Notes: generated by a model not told the origin, from the sequence alone. Numbered from the stretch's first letter, positions 1 to 12,822 are shown. The stretch is 64,000 nt of DNA from Chiua virens (GCA_019787685.1 JAHNUO010000012.1:434001-498000); one strand, 5' to 3'. Numbers and translations are program-made.

Positions 1-3000
1 CGCGCTACGTTGATCCGATCACAACCATTGTCACTTTCGTGGGTATGCACGAACGTACGAGGTGATATCACGTTGTATACCTCTGTTAGAACTCCATAAG
101 TCATTGCCTCAACATCCGATTCGTCAAACAATGCCAATTCCTTCATTGTACATTCTGAAGCTATTCAAGCACATATGTTTCTCTTTACATAAGAAAAACA
201 TTTCATTTGAATGATATCTGCTAGTAATTCCTTTTGTACTTGCTTTCAAATTTGCAAACTCGGGCCGAGCTCACTGGCACTGCGCAGCACGTTGTTCACG
301 AGTAAAGCTAAAGATACTCATTTGGATACAATGTCCCTGAGGGATGAGAGGTTCCGGTTAGTGTTCAATTTCAGAACTGTGTTTCCAATGCTTCCCCGGA
401 TAGTACGCATCGGTTTCGGAGTCGCTCTGTAAACGAGCGAAATAGGATCAGACGGCGACAATGAGGTATGAGAAAAGTAGTGCATCATCTAGGTAAGCAC
501 TGGCAGTGACCTACTCTACTAGCTGAGCCTGAATGTTGCGATGGGCATCTGAAGCTGTCGTCAGCCCATTTTCAATCGATCACGATGACAGCGCAAACGC
601 ACACTCGGAATGATGGCCGACTCGAAGGGCAACGGAGACGGCAATGCTTATTCTCGTATCGACGCTGCACTTGCCACATCATGATTCATGATCATGATCG
701 TATGTTTATTTTGAGAAACCCTTGCCAGTGCCAGCAACGTATGTATAATAGGGAGGCTAGTCGAACTCAACCACTGGCAGCTCAAGTTTGATACCTGGGC
801 CGGTTCGCAAGTGCATTTATGCGATAACATGCACACACCTCGTTTGTGCGAGTCGCTTGGTAAGTCTAATAGTATTTGCCTTTCGGCAATGCCCAGCTCC
901 GTGTCGTCGCCTCGGTCGTAGCACAATGCGGTCCAGTCTTCGGATTGGATTGCACATGAGCTGGGGGAATTGTGAACTGGCATGCAATCATCTAGCAATG
1001 TTGCATAGTACTCTAGTAGGTACTGCGTCGGACTTCCAATCTGAGCGATGAGCCTTATCGCATGATCCACTTGAGGACGCCCTCAGACTTATCTGATAGT
1101 GTGGGAAGTGAGAATCCGGGCCAATCGCAGGCCAATGGCCCAGGAGTGAATGGCCTGGGTATGAATATGGTGCATGGGCAGGTACCGGACCATGCCAGTG
1201 GGAACGAGTGGTCCATGTCCGTATGGTGGCATATAGTATGGTCACTATGGTGATGCCAACCCAAGGTATCCGTACTAAGACGGCAGCGGCTGTGGAGCAT
1301 ATCCAAGTGGATACATGGGATGGTTCTATTGGCCACCGCGGACTCGGATGGAGCATGGACTGGCAGTCCCATGGAGGTACTGGCAGGATTCACAGGCTCG
1401 GACAGATCCATCTTGGGAATCTTGAGGCGTTGATCCTCGTTGAAATGTGGATTTGTTGGTGGGACTGAAATGTCTGCTGTTCCAGCAATCTAGGATGAAA
1501 TGACATGGGACTCCAGGGATAAAAGAAGTGCCACTGTGCCACTGGCCTACAATAGAATTTGCCCATGACTAGTGACTCTTGATCCGCAGCGGCATCAACT
1601 CGATATAGCTGCCTGTCGTCTTGTTCTGCCACACAGATTTGTCAGGGAAGTCTTGACGTTCCCAACCGAATGTAGCCTACGATTGCATATCATCACTTCT
1701 CACTGGTTGCCAAGTCATGCAGCTACCCCGCCAGCGAGATCTTGGTGCAGCAGCGGATATACTTCCACCAGTTAGCCAGTGTCACCCTTGAAGTTTGAAG
1801 CTTGACGTGCTTGACATTCCACCTTTCTCACGTCACTGGAGGTTCAAACGTTCAAGGTTCAGAACGTTCAGATCTCAGATCTCAGATTCAAACCTGTACA
1901 ATCGCCGTGGCGAACGCCTCGTGAAATAGCTCAAATAATGGCCATACGACCAGAGTAGAGTAGAGCCATGTAAAGCGGTCGTCATGCCGTGGCGTATGTT
2001 CCAGCACGCACGCACGACCCGTTCTTCGCCGTACGAGACGGGCCATGGCTTCTCCAGAAGTCGGTACAGAATAGCGTTCCTGGATCACTTCCGAGTTCCA
2101 TTTAATGGCCCCCTGTTTCTTTTTATTTCCCCACTCCTTTGTCTCCGCGGGTCATGTGGACCACGAGGCCACCTCAGATCATTAAGTTGTCGAAAAGAAG
2201 TGATCTTTCATCTGTTTTTGTATTGCGGCGGATATCATCGCTTCATGGCACAAACCATAATAGAGGGAAGATTTAAGCGATCAATGCAATGAAACACATC
2301 AGCACTAAGTGGCGACTCCCGACCGAAATCAGTAAACTGGATTTGAAGTCATCTTCTTTCAGAGAAGTGTGAGGGCGTGAATGATCAATTTTCGAAGATC
2401 AAGTGAGATTGGGGGCGCAGCTGGCATTTTGAACCGGAATACAAAGATGTGGACAATTTGGAGTACAATGCTATCTGATGGGGTGCGGTGACAGCCTATA
2501 GTGTTCCCGCCGGGCCGTTCGGAAGTGTATCCGTTTCTACGCACATGGTAGTTAGGCAGGACCTCGAAGCTTTGCAGTTAACAGCTATGTAACATCTTTT
2601 AGCTTGAAAATCGATGCGAGAATTAGAAATACGACGTATCAATAATATGTCACGCGAACAGCATATTGTGCGAAATGCCAATAAGTATGAGCCGCTTCAA
2701 GCTTCAGCGCGTCAGAGGTTCGACTTGTTATACCTTTCAATGCAGCATTATAAATTTATGCAAGTATCCAAACCTTTCATCGTTTTACTCGACGTTGAAA
2801 CCGGTTGCTTGCGACAACCTAGCAGGCTGCAGCTTGACCATACTGAGACCATACATGTCAGTGGCCCGCGTACCCGGCTTCACAAAGGGATAGTGGCCTG
2901 CGTTCTTAATACGAATTTGGCCAACTTGCCCAAGTATCCAAGGACTCCGGAGCAGAATGTCCTAGCTTTGCATCGACCAATGCGAAACGAGTGTCATTAG

Positions 3001-4032
3001 GCATTAAGAGGCATCAGGACGGCGCACCAAGTAAGGATTCCCGGTCCTTAGAAGAACATTTTGTAAACCAGGTCGTTACCGCCGTAAACAGTCACAGAGC
3101 TTTATCATGCGCAGTGTGCGTCAAGAAAGTGGCACACAATCCCATGCTGGTCTGCAGACGCCATGTAACTATTTCGTAGATTTAGCAGTATTCTTCGTTT
3201 TGGAATAACCGCTCGGACGCCAGGGGGTGAGTGTTGTGCGGGAGCAACCCCACGGGTTAGTGACAATCACGGTGGAGACGAGGTCGACGTCGGAAAACCT
3301 TGGACGGGATCGATTGACAAGTTAGAAACCGTCCCATCCGGGGCATACATGGCAATGGAGTAGTCGCAACCTCCTTCTGCCAGCGTGGAAGCTACACTCA
3401 GCAGTCAAAATTGTCCTTCTAGATAATTAAGGACTAAAGCATGTCAAAAACTCACATATCAATGGTTCATAGGGGCCCAAGCAAAGGCCTAAGTCAAAGA
3501 GCATCTGGCATGCCGCAGCGCTGACCACGATAGTGGAGAATTGTGTCATTCATAAGTTGATTGCGTGTGAGGGACGTCAGCGCGTCGGCCTTGAAGCTCT
3601 GAAGTTTCGATGCGGACGCGCGTTGAACTTGTCATCCTCGAAAAGGCTGAAACAACTGCCAGCTCAATTTGCATGCGAATATTTCAAAAGACTCGGGCGC
3701 CAAACTTGATAACGATCGAACCAACCAGGATTCGCTCTTCCCATTCCCCCGGATCAGGCCTCAGGGGTCATTCAATTAACTTTAGCGGTTGTTTCCACGA
3801 GGAAGCTGGAATTTTGGTAACCGATTTATGTTTCGAACGTTATGGCATACGGAGGTGTCAAGGTCGCTTCAGCCTGTTCGCTCTACCGCCGCGCTACGTC
3901 TGCCTTTGTGGCAAAATTTGGCACGTTGGTTGCTGTTGTCCTGTCTCCAGACATCGCCGCGCCGACTGTCACAAAGGCGAAGGTGGATCATCTCCACATT
4001 AATACTTCCATCGTCGGGTCAATTGAACCATC
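1..4032. other. Intergenic/decayed DNA, no supportable gene
   Basis: No open reading frame here has a recognisable domain, good splice structure or a paralogue in the window. On the minus strand near 1,050-1,420 there is a stretch rich in Pro, Tyr, His and Gly codons, but its best-looking frame is interrupted by stops and neighbouring frames are equally open. I see no RNA gene. The last few hundred bases are the upstream region of the alpha-glucosidase gene; no TATA box stands out. Confidence 0.4.
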
Positions 4033-7000
4033 ATGATGCTCTCCGCCCTTTGGGGTGGGCTTTCGCTCGCCACACTGTTGGCGTGGGCCAGCCCTTCTGC
4101 GTCATTACTCCGTCAACTGGAATTCAGTACCAATATCACGTACTCGATGAACGTTACCAATTGCCCAGGCATGTTGAAAAGCTACAACGCGGTGGTTTGG
4201 ACACGAGGAAACTTATAATGTTGTGCTACAGGTTACACTCTGAGTCATTTGGTCGAGTCCCAGTATGGTCTAACCGCTCAGCTGTCGCTGGCAGGCAAAC
4301 CCTGTGATGCGTTTGGCAAGGACATAGCGGATCTTACTATTGAAGTCACCTACCAATCCCGGAAGACGTGAGTCTCTCAACTACACATCTTCTGTATGAT
4401 GAATTGTTTGCACTTAGCTTACACGTCAAACTCTACGACACTGCGGACCAACAATTCATCATCCCCGAGTCCGTTATTGAGCGTCTCTCCCCTCCAACAG
4501 AATCATTCACTGGATCATCGGACCTCGTGTTCAACTACGACTCGTCACCATTCGCTTTTTGGATCACGCGTCGGTCGGATCCAGATATTATGCCGATATT
4601 TGACACTAGAATCACCTCACTACCTCCAACGCCGATTCCACCCTTTAACTCCTCAGATCCCAGAACGGCATTCGATGGGTTCCCTTTGGTGTTTGAAGAT
4701 CAGTATCTTCAGGTAAGCAAGTTCTATTCTTGATATACCCTGCGAGCTGATACGAGCTGGATGAATAGATTGCCTCAGCACTGCCTTATGGCACAAACAT
4801 TTATGGTCTGGGTGAGGTGATTGCTGACAGTGGCTTCAGGCGAGATATAGGTGCAGACGGTGGCGTCGGCACTATTCAAACCCACTGGGCCCGCGACGTC
4901 GGAGATCCCATTGACGAGAACATGTGAGAAAGTCGACTTAGCAGGGATATGTGACTGACGCGTCAAAGGTACGGCTCACATCCCATCTACCTTGAACATC
5001 GTTTCAACGAAACCACAAACACGTCGTCTTCTTCTGGAGTTTTGCTTCTCAGGTAGTACAGATCAAGCTTTTCTTGTGGACACATTGTGACGATCTGTCA
5101 GCTCTGCAGGGTCCGATATTTTCCTGCAGACTCCGTCTAACTCAAAGGTCTCACTCATTGAGTACCGAATGATTGGGGGAATACTTGATTTTTACTTCTT
5201 CTCCGGTCCCTCGGATACCGAGGTGATTGCTCAATATGGGGAGACCATTGGTTATCCTATGTGGCAACCAGCTTGGGGCTTCGGATTCCACTTGTGCAGG
5301 TCGGTCACTGACCGGGACTATTCACTTTTACTTGGTTGACTCGAAACTAACGAAATGCCACTTAAGGTGGGGATATGCCAACATTAGTGAAGACATAGCG
5401 AACATTGCTGCAATGCGCGCTACGAACATTCCTCTTGAAGGTATGTTCCATTTTCCGGTAAATGGACCTCAGCTAAGCGAGTGTATCAGTGCAATGGAAT
5501 GATATCGATTTGTATTATGCATTCCGGGACTTTACAACCGATCCGGTGATGTTCCCGGCTGAAGAGCTTCACCAAATGATAGAAGAATTAGTGAGCAGGT
5601 AGCTAGTCGTGGAATGGACAGTTAACTGATTATTTTCTTACTAGGTTTCGAACCACCAACATTGTAGGAAATTCAAGTGTGTCCTGCGTAGTGTTATTTG
5701 CTCAACGATTTCATCTCCATAGACATACCCATCGTTGATATTGGACTTGCAGTCACTGCCAACGCAACCGATGTGGTGAGTTCCAGGATCGAATAGCTTC
5801 ACTAGCGTCATTCATAACGATATCACAAGTATTATCCATTCTCTAACGGAGTTGCAAAGTATGTGATACGAAACGCTTCCGCATTATTTGCCACCTCACT
5901 TTATGCAGGGACACATTCATCAAGAATCCCGACGGATCGCTCTATATTGGACAAGTTTGGCCTGGTTACTCGGTGAGCTTCTAGTCGTACTGTGTCCTTC
6001 TGTATTGAGCATTTCCTGATGACCAGGTTTGGCCTGACTGGTTCGGGGACAACACTCTAGCGTGGTGGACGGAGGCATTGAAGAATTGGACCGAGCTCGG
6101 AGTTGACTTCTCTGGTGTCTGGCTTGATATGAATGAACCGAGCTCATTCTGTGATGGCTCCTGGTAAGCAACCTTGTAGTTCAGTATCAGTCTTGAACTT
6201 ATTTCAAGAGCAGCGGCACTGGCGCCAATTTCTCGGCGTTGCACCCGTTCAGTGTCGTCGGTACTGTTGTGTCTGGGTACCCCGAATGGTTAGTATTCGC
6301 TTAAACATCTGCCATGCAATATGTTCAATATGATTCACACCAAGTTACAATGACACTGTTTGGGGACCAAGCGGTAACATGACAATCAACGGAACCTCGA
6401 CGAACTCTTGCCCACCTACAACGATGGAGGCACACTCGAAACGTAGCATTGGTGCCGGCGGCGAACCAGATGCCAACATTCTCAGCCCACCGTACACTAT
6501 TCACAACGGTCACACCTATTGGTTTTATTGCAATCGATTTGTCACTGATTAGTCTGTCCGTCTTCTAGGTCAGGGAGCGCTCTCTAAAAATACGATAGCC
6601 ACAAATGCGACTCATCACGGTGGTTATGTCGAACTCGACGTGCACAATATGTTTGGGATGATGGAGGAGAAGGCCACACATCTTGCTTTGCAGACGATTC
6701 ATCAAGGCAAGAGACCGTTCTTGATCAGTCGTTCGACCTTCCCTTCATCCGGCAAGTGGACGGGTCACTGGGTGGGTATATTTTATACGCCTGGAAGGGT
6801 TCGCTCGAGGACTTACTGCCTTTCTAGCTCGGGGACAACTACAGCAAGTGGAAATACATGTATCTGAGCATCCAAGGCATCCTGCAATTCCAAATTTACC
6901 AGATTCCGATGGTCGGTGCTGACACATGTGGCTTTAGTTAGTAGTTCTGTTTCATGACGTCAAATTGTGCGCATCCTAAATCTTCTTAGATGGTAATACG

Positions 7001-7958
7001 GACGAAGAACTTTGCAACCGATGGATGCAGCTCTCCGCATTCACTCCATTCTATAGGAATCACAACACATATGGTGCTCTGCCCCAGGAACCCTACCGGT
7101 GGGACAGTGTCGCAGACGCGTCTCGCATTGCCATCGCTGCCAGATACTCGATGCTGCCGTACTGGGTACGTGCAACGGTACGACTTCCTTGAAAATGCTA
7201 AATGTTAGACGGTAGTACACTTTGTTTGCCAATGCTTCCACCAATGGCCTCCCACCCGTCAGGGCTCTGTTTTATGAGTTCCCTAACGAACCGGAACTCT
7301 TCGACGTGGACAGGCAGTGGCTGATTGGAAGTGACATTCTCGTCACCCCTGTTTTGAGCCCCGGGGCAACCACAGTGGACGGTGGGTGGCAGGTGTTTCT
7401 ATGGTAGCTGAGAAACTGGACTAACTGGATGTGATCCCCAGGTAAATTCCCTGGAAGACACACTGTCATCTGGCGTGACTGGTGGACCCACGTAGCTGTC
7501 GAAACCGTTTCAGGTGCAAATACAATGTTGAGCGCTCCTATCAGCCACATCAACGTCCACATCCGTGATAGCTCCATCTTGCTCTTGCACCAGGAACCTG
7601 CCTACACGATCTATGAGACACGCCAAGGGCCTTATTCGCTTCTGGTGTCGCTGAACAAGGCAGGTACTGCATCTGGCAACGCCTACGTTGACGACGGCGA
7701 AAGCTACCCTCCGGGTGCAAATCGTATTCTAGATTTCTCCGCGAGCGACTGCGAATTGGAGATTTGGAGCCATGGAGCATATGGTATCCCCAAAAGCTCG
7801 AGACGATCACAATTCTGGGAGCCCAGCAGCCCACGACAGTGACATTGGATTCCAAGGAGATTCAAGGATGGACGTACGATCCCGCGAAGGAGAAGTTGGT
7901 CGTTGCAAAGTTGTCCATCGAATTGAATGCAGCGCAAACGACATTGTGTTGGAAGTAA
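4033..7958 (+). CDS. Secreted GH31 alpha-glucosidase, one frameshift near the 3' end
   Basis: Hydrolyses terminal alpha-glucosides (maltose, starch fragments) outside the cell. The start at 4033 opens a hydrophobic signal peptide ([20 protein letters not shown]). The model has 20 exons: 4033-4168, 4232-4367, 4418-4712, 4769-4923, 4969-5052, 5102-5299, 5367-5440, 5490-5590, 5645-5663, 5723-5775, 5830-5858, 5909-5972, 6027-6163, 6214-6288, 6345-6508, 6569-6771, 6828-6936, 6990-7165, 7216-7381 and 7442-7958. All phases agree. Family signatures include the nucleophile block [12 protein letters not shown], the acid/base block GHWLGDN, HYIPIVD and [10 protein letters not shown]. There are many N-glycosylation sequons. 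The first intron is GC-AG (AG|GCATGT). In the last exon the frame shifts at the C run 7788-7791, where one base seems missing: upstream reads ...GAYGIP, downstream reads [10 protein letters not shown]. With that base the protein is about 963 residues, normal for fungal GH31. Family call is very secure; intactness is not. Confidence 0.93.
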
Positions 7959-8513
7959 AACGTATGTGGGTAAAAAAAGTTGGACCAGGATAGTAGTCCA
8001 TACTTCGAATTCTTCAACTGGTCGTGTTCCCTTCAAGTTTTAAGTCCGATTTGATGTAAATATTGGTACATACAAGCACCGTAAACTTAGGTGTAATTTC
8101 AACTTGTGTAAGCCCCAACTGAGTCTCTGAGTGATTCAGGACAATGTACAATTGGCGGTTAATTGCCCTCCGGCGCTCGCGGAAATTATACGAACCCCCT
8201 ATGGTGGGACCCCCCGGCCCGTGCTGGAAAACGCTCGACGGCTAGTTCTCCACTTGGAAGTTGTGACTATGCTATGGTCGACGAGATCTAGTAAACTATT
8301 CCAGCGGCTATGCAGTGTGCTCCGGCCGCCGGGTGGGCCCGGGTCGTGTTATAATTGCCGTATGTACATTGCAAGCTCGCGTCATTTTTCTCATTGGTGT
8401 TGTTTTGGATCGCTTTTTGATGTGCACCTGTACAGCTGTTATGCAAGCAATTTCTCAGCTTCTTATCTTTTGCTTCCATCTTCCCCCTACGACAGCCTGT
8501 CCAGCACCACCAA
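7959..8513. other. Intergenic region
   Basis: This is the 3' flank of the alpha-glucosidase gene and the upstream region of the PNPOx-like gene. Only short frames overlap here and none has a domain or splice support. A GC-rich patch lies at about 8,160-8,345. No terminator or promoter element is clear. Confidence 0.4.
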
Positions 8514-9501
8514 ATGGCCATTTTCTATGACGAGATTCCAGACAAACTCCTCGAATGGATAGCCAAGCAAAAGATGTTCTGGGTGGGGACTGCCGCCCTC
8601 CACGGGCATGTCAACCTCTCCCCCAAGGGATACATTGAGAGTTTTCACATTTTGAATAAGAACCGGGTTTGGTACGAAGATATGACCGGTAGTGGTGAGT
8701 CCGAATCGGCGGATACGCTTGGTTCTTTGCGCTGTGGTAAACACTGTCTGAGACTGATAACTGTTGTTAGGTGTCGAGACCATCGCGCACATGCGTGAAT
8801 CTGGAAATGGAAGGATTACAATCATGTTTCATGCCTTTGAAGGCGCGCCGCGGATCCTTAGAATGTGGGGAACAGGTATGTGCACATATATTTATTCGGA
8901 TCCCCAGAGCTCTTATGTCGATCCGAACGTCGAAAACGATGCGATATAGGTACTGTGTACGAGTTTGGTATGCCAGAGTACAACACGCTCGTACCTCCTG
9001 CGAGCCGCAAGGCAGGTTCGCGCGCAGCGATCGTCGTCGACGTGCACAAGGTTGCTACGGTGAGCGCGTGATTCCAGTCTGCTACAGGTGATCTCTAATC
9101 CTCATTTCAAATCTCACAAGTCTTGCGGCTTTGGTATCCCGCGATACAATTTCATCGGCCAGCGCTCCCAACTCGAGCGATGGTGTGATGGTCTGGAACA
9201 GGCGGACGCACAAGTCTCACCACAAGAAAAGGTACCAAATGGTATCAAAGCATGGTGGACAGCCGAAAATACCCGTAGTTTGGACGGCCTCCCGGGTCTG
9301 GAGAAAGCACACGAGACGTCTACTGCTATTCAAAATTCCTATGATCGTGACGCACCTCGACCACAAGCGGAAGCTGAGCCTGTTGTTATTGCTGCGCCAA
9401 CCTTGGCGGGTGTGTTCGATAGCAAGCTGCTAGCAGCTTTTACGCTGGGCGTGGCAACCACATTGACAGCTCTGAAGTTAGCTGGTTTGCGTGTACACTA
9501 A
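8514..9501 (+). CDS. Pyridoxamine-5'-phosphate-oxidase-like FMN-binding protein
   Basis: Four exons (8514-8694, 8771-8875, 8950-9059, 9121-9501) join in phase to 258 residues. The N-terminal part has the split-barrel flavin-binding look of the PNPOx family: FWVGTAALHGHVNLSPKG, then a WYEDMTGSGVETIAHMRE block and a RITIMFHAFEGAPRILRMWG block. The third exon leads into HKVATSCGFGIPRYNF, typical of fungal members annotated only as PNPOx-like. About 100 residues of polar C-terminal extension follow, ending in a hydrophobic stretch (AAFTLGVATTLTALKLAG) that could be a membrane anchor. The substrate of these fungal proteins is not known to me; a role in vitamin B6 synthesis is not implied, because true PNPOx enzymes carry a different C-terminus. 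The frame is intact. Confidence 0.85.
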
Positions 9502-10602
9502 GCACTAACTGTTATCAGTATCCTGTTCTCATAGTAATGCATTGCAAGGAGCCGCCGTACTATCTAGCACCAGATCACTCCACAGTTTTGCAGCAGCCAA
9601 CGCTGGTGTGCAGAGTGGCTTCTTTGCTAAAGTACAAGGAACAATCCTCCGTCCGTCGACCATGCCTCAGTGCGACGCGTCACTGAATCATTATCATTTC
9701 CGGAGAAAGCCGTGACAAGGCTGCTTGTGGTCGACGATGATGCATTGATGCATGACTCGGATAGACGCAATTCTGATTCTGATTACTTAAGGTCTGATAC
9801 TGACTCGTGCTTCCCCATCCATTCACCATGACCAGTATTTCATTCATCGCAGGTCCGCACACTGAAGCTCCATTTAGCTAGCTTAAGGTGAACAATGCTC
9901 AATCCCGCATTTACCATAGGTCGGTATCGGACCGATTCGGACTCCACGTGTTGGCAGTCATCGACTTCAAGTAATTTCCCGTGCCGGCATGTGCACGACA
10001 TCCAAAATAGTAGGTGATTGCAAATGCTTGCATTTTCCGATATCCGCTGATCAATGCAATACGTGACACATGCTAGCACCATGATACGACTCCCGGGGCC
10101 GGCCGATGACATTGGGAGTACTATGAGAGTCACGGGTATGCATTTATAATCCAAGTTTCAAGGGGAAACCGGTTGCTGATTTCAACCATATACATAATAC
10201 TCACATTGCAAGTAACCATGACGCGGCCACGACAAGAGGGTGAGAGCGAGTTCCCAGGACGTGATGCAGAACATGAAGGTGTGTATCTGTGACCTGTCCT
10301 CTTCAAACCCAATCCTCAAATGGAGTCGGTTGGTTCTAATCGAAGCGACAACATGAAACAGCCTCATGGGTGCAAGTGTATCACGGACATATCAAGCCAG
10401 AAATTATGAAAGGGGAAGAACTCGGATCATCACCCAATCAATCGTTAGACGACAACCATTTCTAGTATTTTCGGTACATCAATAAAACCTCCCTCAAAAA
10501 GCGAGCACGTCGACCCCCTTGGGAGAATTCTCTTTTTTCTCTATCTTTCACGACGTTTTCACTGCACCCCCGAAGTTTATGCCCCCCGTCTTACCGTTAG
10601 TG
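9502..10602. other. Intergenic region
   Basis: About 1.1 kb without a supportable gene. Short open frames on both strands are unrelated to each other and lack domain signals. A partly palindromic stretch around 9,920-9,940 (GGTCGGTATCGGACCGATTC) is the only local structure I noticed. The region just before 10,603 is pyrimidine-rich and may be the promoter of the secreted peptide gene. Confidence 0.35.
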
Positions 10603-10906
10603 ATGCGTTTCTCTCCAATTATCGTGATTCTTTCCGTTGTTATTACTGCTGCTGTTGCCAGTCCGGTACGTCTTCTCTCCAAATTAAGTTAGTCGTAATG
10701 ACGAGGGGGACATATCAGATGCCTGCAGTGGTTGCAGAGCTGGGGGTGGCTTTAGAGAAAGTATGTTGATTCCGTACTATCCTGTGTCAACGGTCTTGCA
10801 CAGTTAATTCCAGCGCAAACCTGGATCTGGAGGACACTCAGGGCCCGATTGGAAGCGAGAAGAAGGCCTACTGTGGACAGTGCCCAACGATTGGTTGGAA
10901 GCCTAA
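10603..10906 (+). CDS. Small secreted peptide precursor A (Kex2-type sites)
   Basis: Three exons (10603-10665, 10719-10760, 10814-10906) join in phase to 65 residues. Exon 1 is a signal peptide (MRFSPIIVILSVVITAAVAS). Exon 2 is a 14-residue acidic spacer. Exon 3 starts at a dibasic LEKR junction and contains a second dibasic site (DWKR), both of the kind cleaved by Kex2. The peptide between them is Gly/Ser rich. Support comes from a paralogue at 26,168: exon 1 starts with the same MRFSPI, ends at the same Ser-Pro, and exon 2 has the same length. An in-frame upstream ATG at 10,579 exists; 10,603 was chosen because it matches the paralogue. Function is unknown; a signalling or effector-like peptide is only a guess. 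Confidence 0.6.
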
Positions 10907-11697
10907 CTGGGGAGCACCAGTCATGATTCTTAGTCACTATCGAACCAGGGGCTTGAAAGGTCATCTGTAGGGGCTTGAACTTTGGTGAATGCCACTCTCA
11001 ACATTGGCACGGTCAACTCAATATTGTTCAGTTCTACTTCAGAGATGTAACCACAGACTACAGTGTGATTGGCTCTCAGGAACCAGTGTAACGAATTGAA
11101 AGGTCGTTCATTAATGAGAAAGAACATTCAGTGTGAGACCAAATTTCTTGACGAGTCCGACTTTCGAGACAACAAATTAACGCCGATCAAGTTGCTACCA
11201 GTGGCTTGGCATTGGTTACCGCAACTTATACCTGGACATTGAATGTTAGAATGAGCAATTATATCATGTAGCACCGCATCATGGGACTCGTCCAGAGCCT
11301 ACCCAATGTTGAATATATACTAGTAAAACGAGAATACATATATTACACTCTGCATGATGTTTTAAGTTTGCATCGTCTTCGATCGGTCGAAGCACGCCAA
11401 CTGTGATCACACTGTCGGTTTCCTCGGCTGGTGGGAGTCTTATTCGACACGCGGTGCGAATTTCGAAACTGTAATACTACTGCCGACTGCGACCGTTGTC
11501 GTTGAGTACAATATATATATCACTCTCGATCGGCTTCCGTAGCTTGAGGTGCGATTGACAGGTCACATGCACGTCAGTGGTGGATGTTTTTTTTTTGGCA
11601 AATCACGCCACTCCAGCATTTCCCTTTTATAATACCTGTTGGCCTTTCTCCTGCTCTCATCGTTTCCCCGCATCCTTTGTGGAGTAGAACGTACACC
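10907..11697. other. Intergenic region
   Basis: No gene recognised. Short AT-rich stretches (11,310-11,345 and 11,505-11,525) lie here. A pyrimidine-rich run directly precedes the EXPERA gene start. Confidence 0.35.
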
Positions 11698-12516
11698 ATG
11701 GCTATCAAGACTCATACCTGGATTACGTTGTGGTTCCTCTTGACCGCTCCCGTCATCATTTGGGACGGGATGTACTGTTTCATGAGGTGTGTCCAGGTTC
11801 ATCCTGTTGGCTTATGAGGTGGCTCAACTCAGTTCGGTCCGCAACCTTCAGGCCTCGCTCGATGGTCGGTGGAGATCTGCACTGGATCTGGGAGCCATAT
11901 GGGCTATACCAGGACATAGATTACGTGAGTCCAGCTGCTTCCGCCCGCATCAATGAAATACAATGACCACATTCCATTATGTATTACGGAATAGGTGTAT
12001 GGCCTTAAAGCCCTCGAGGAAAACAATGGTTTCACCAATGCACAGTGTCAGCGTTTCTTTTTTTCTCTTTTCCACCTCTATTCAGTTTTTTAAAAACAAC
12101 AGCCCTTCTCAATTTTGCGGAGACAGGCTCTGAACCTCGTCTATCTTTATCTTGCCCACGTGTGCAGCTGGTCTGGGGCGCCCCTGATCGGCTTCGCTGC
12201 CGCGACTATGACGCTTTCCAAGACGGTACTGTATTGGGCACAAGAGTATTACTGCGGCGGGTGTGCAATCGGACATAATGCGTGGGATACTTTATTGATC
12301 TATTGGCTACTTCCAAACGGGTGGGTGTCTGTTCCTGTCCTCTGCCAGCGATCATGCCCACTGATCTGACTCTCTTCTGGTGTGTTAATACACCCTGATA
12401 GGCTCTGGATTGTGTATCCAAGCATGATCGTTTGGCGCCTTGGCAATGATATCATTGCTTCTCTCTCTACTGCCTCTAAGACTCCGCGCAAGGCGATGTC
12501 TGAAAAGGCGCAGTAA
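11698..12516 (+). CDS. EXPERA-domain membrane protein (EBP/TMEM97-like), frameshift or alternative acceptor in exon 4
   Basis: Resembles the EXPERA family of small ER membrane proteins related to sterol isomerase EBP and the sigma-2 receptor TMEM97. Exons: 11698-11786, 11852-11924, 11995-12046, 12103-12320, 12402-12516. Four hydrophobic helices are visible, with family-like blocks DLHWIWEPYGLYQDIDY, LLNFAET, LNLVYLYLAHV, CAIGHNAWDTLLIYWLLPNG and LWIVYPSMIVWRLG. With the family-like exon 4 acceptor (12101-12102) the frame breaks at 12,126-12,128, where one base is extra: LLNFAET reads in one frame and LNLVYLYLAHV in the next. An alternative acceptor at 12,122 (TTTTGCGGAG) with a donor at 12,045 would restore the frame but drop the conserved LLNFAE block. 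Without the extra base the protein is 181 residues. Confidence 0.8.
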
Positions 12517-12822
12517 ACCTCAGGCGTCGGTAAAAACGTGGAAATATTTGGGCGCTCAGGATTCAGAAACCAGGTCGAAAATGTGTTCGCAGTGGCTTGT
12601 CCCGCAGGACATTATGGAACCTCTTACTATAGTGCTCCCATCATCTTGGATGGTTTGCACCTATATCATACTAGAGTCGTTTCTATAATCTTCACTATGT
12701 AGATAATTACTTTGAATTTGCGAAAGTTAGTCTTTTCTGAACGCACGGGGCTGTGCTATCTCTTTCCGGGACCTCAGTCTCACTCCGCGAAGCATTTGAA
12801 AATGTGACCTGGACACACACTA
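12517..12822. other. Intergenic region
   Basis: About 300 bases between the EXPERA gene and the transposon end. No gene or structure seen. Confidence 0.4.

Noticed and set aside
1055..1411. Pro/Tyr/His-rich minus-strand stretch resembling a transcription factor tail
   Set aside because: The best-looking frame has internal stops and the other frames are shifted versions of low-complexity sequence; no DNA-binding domain is nearby.
5591..5663. Donor AG|GTAGCT at 5,599 in the alpha-glucosidase gene
   Set aside because: It gives FRTTNI, unlike the family. The GTGAGC donor at 5,591 gives VSNHQHYIPIVD across three exons, the expected sequence.
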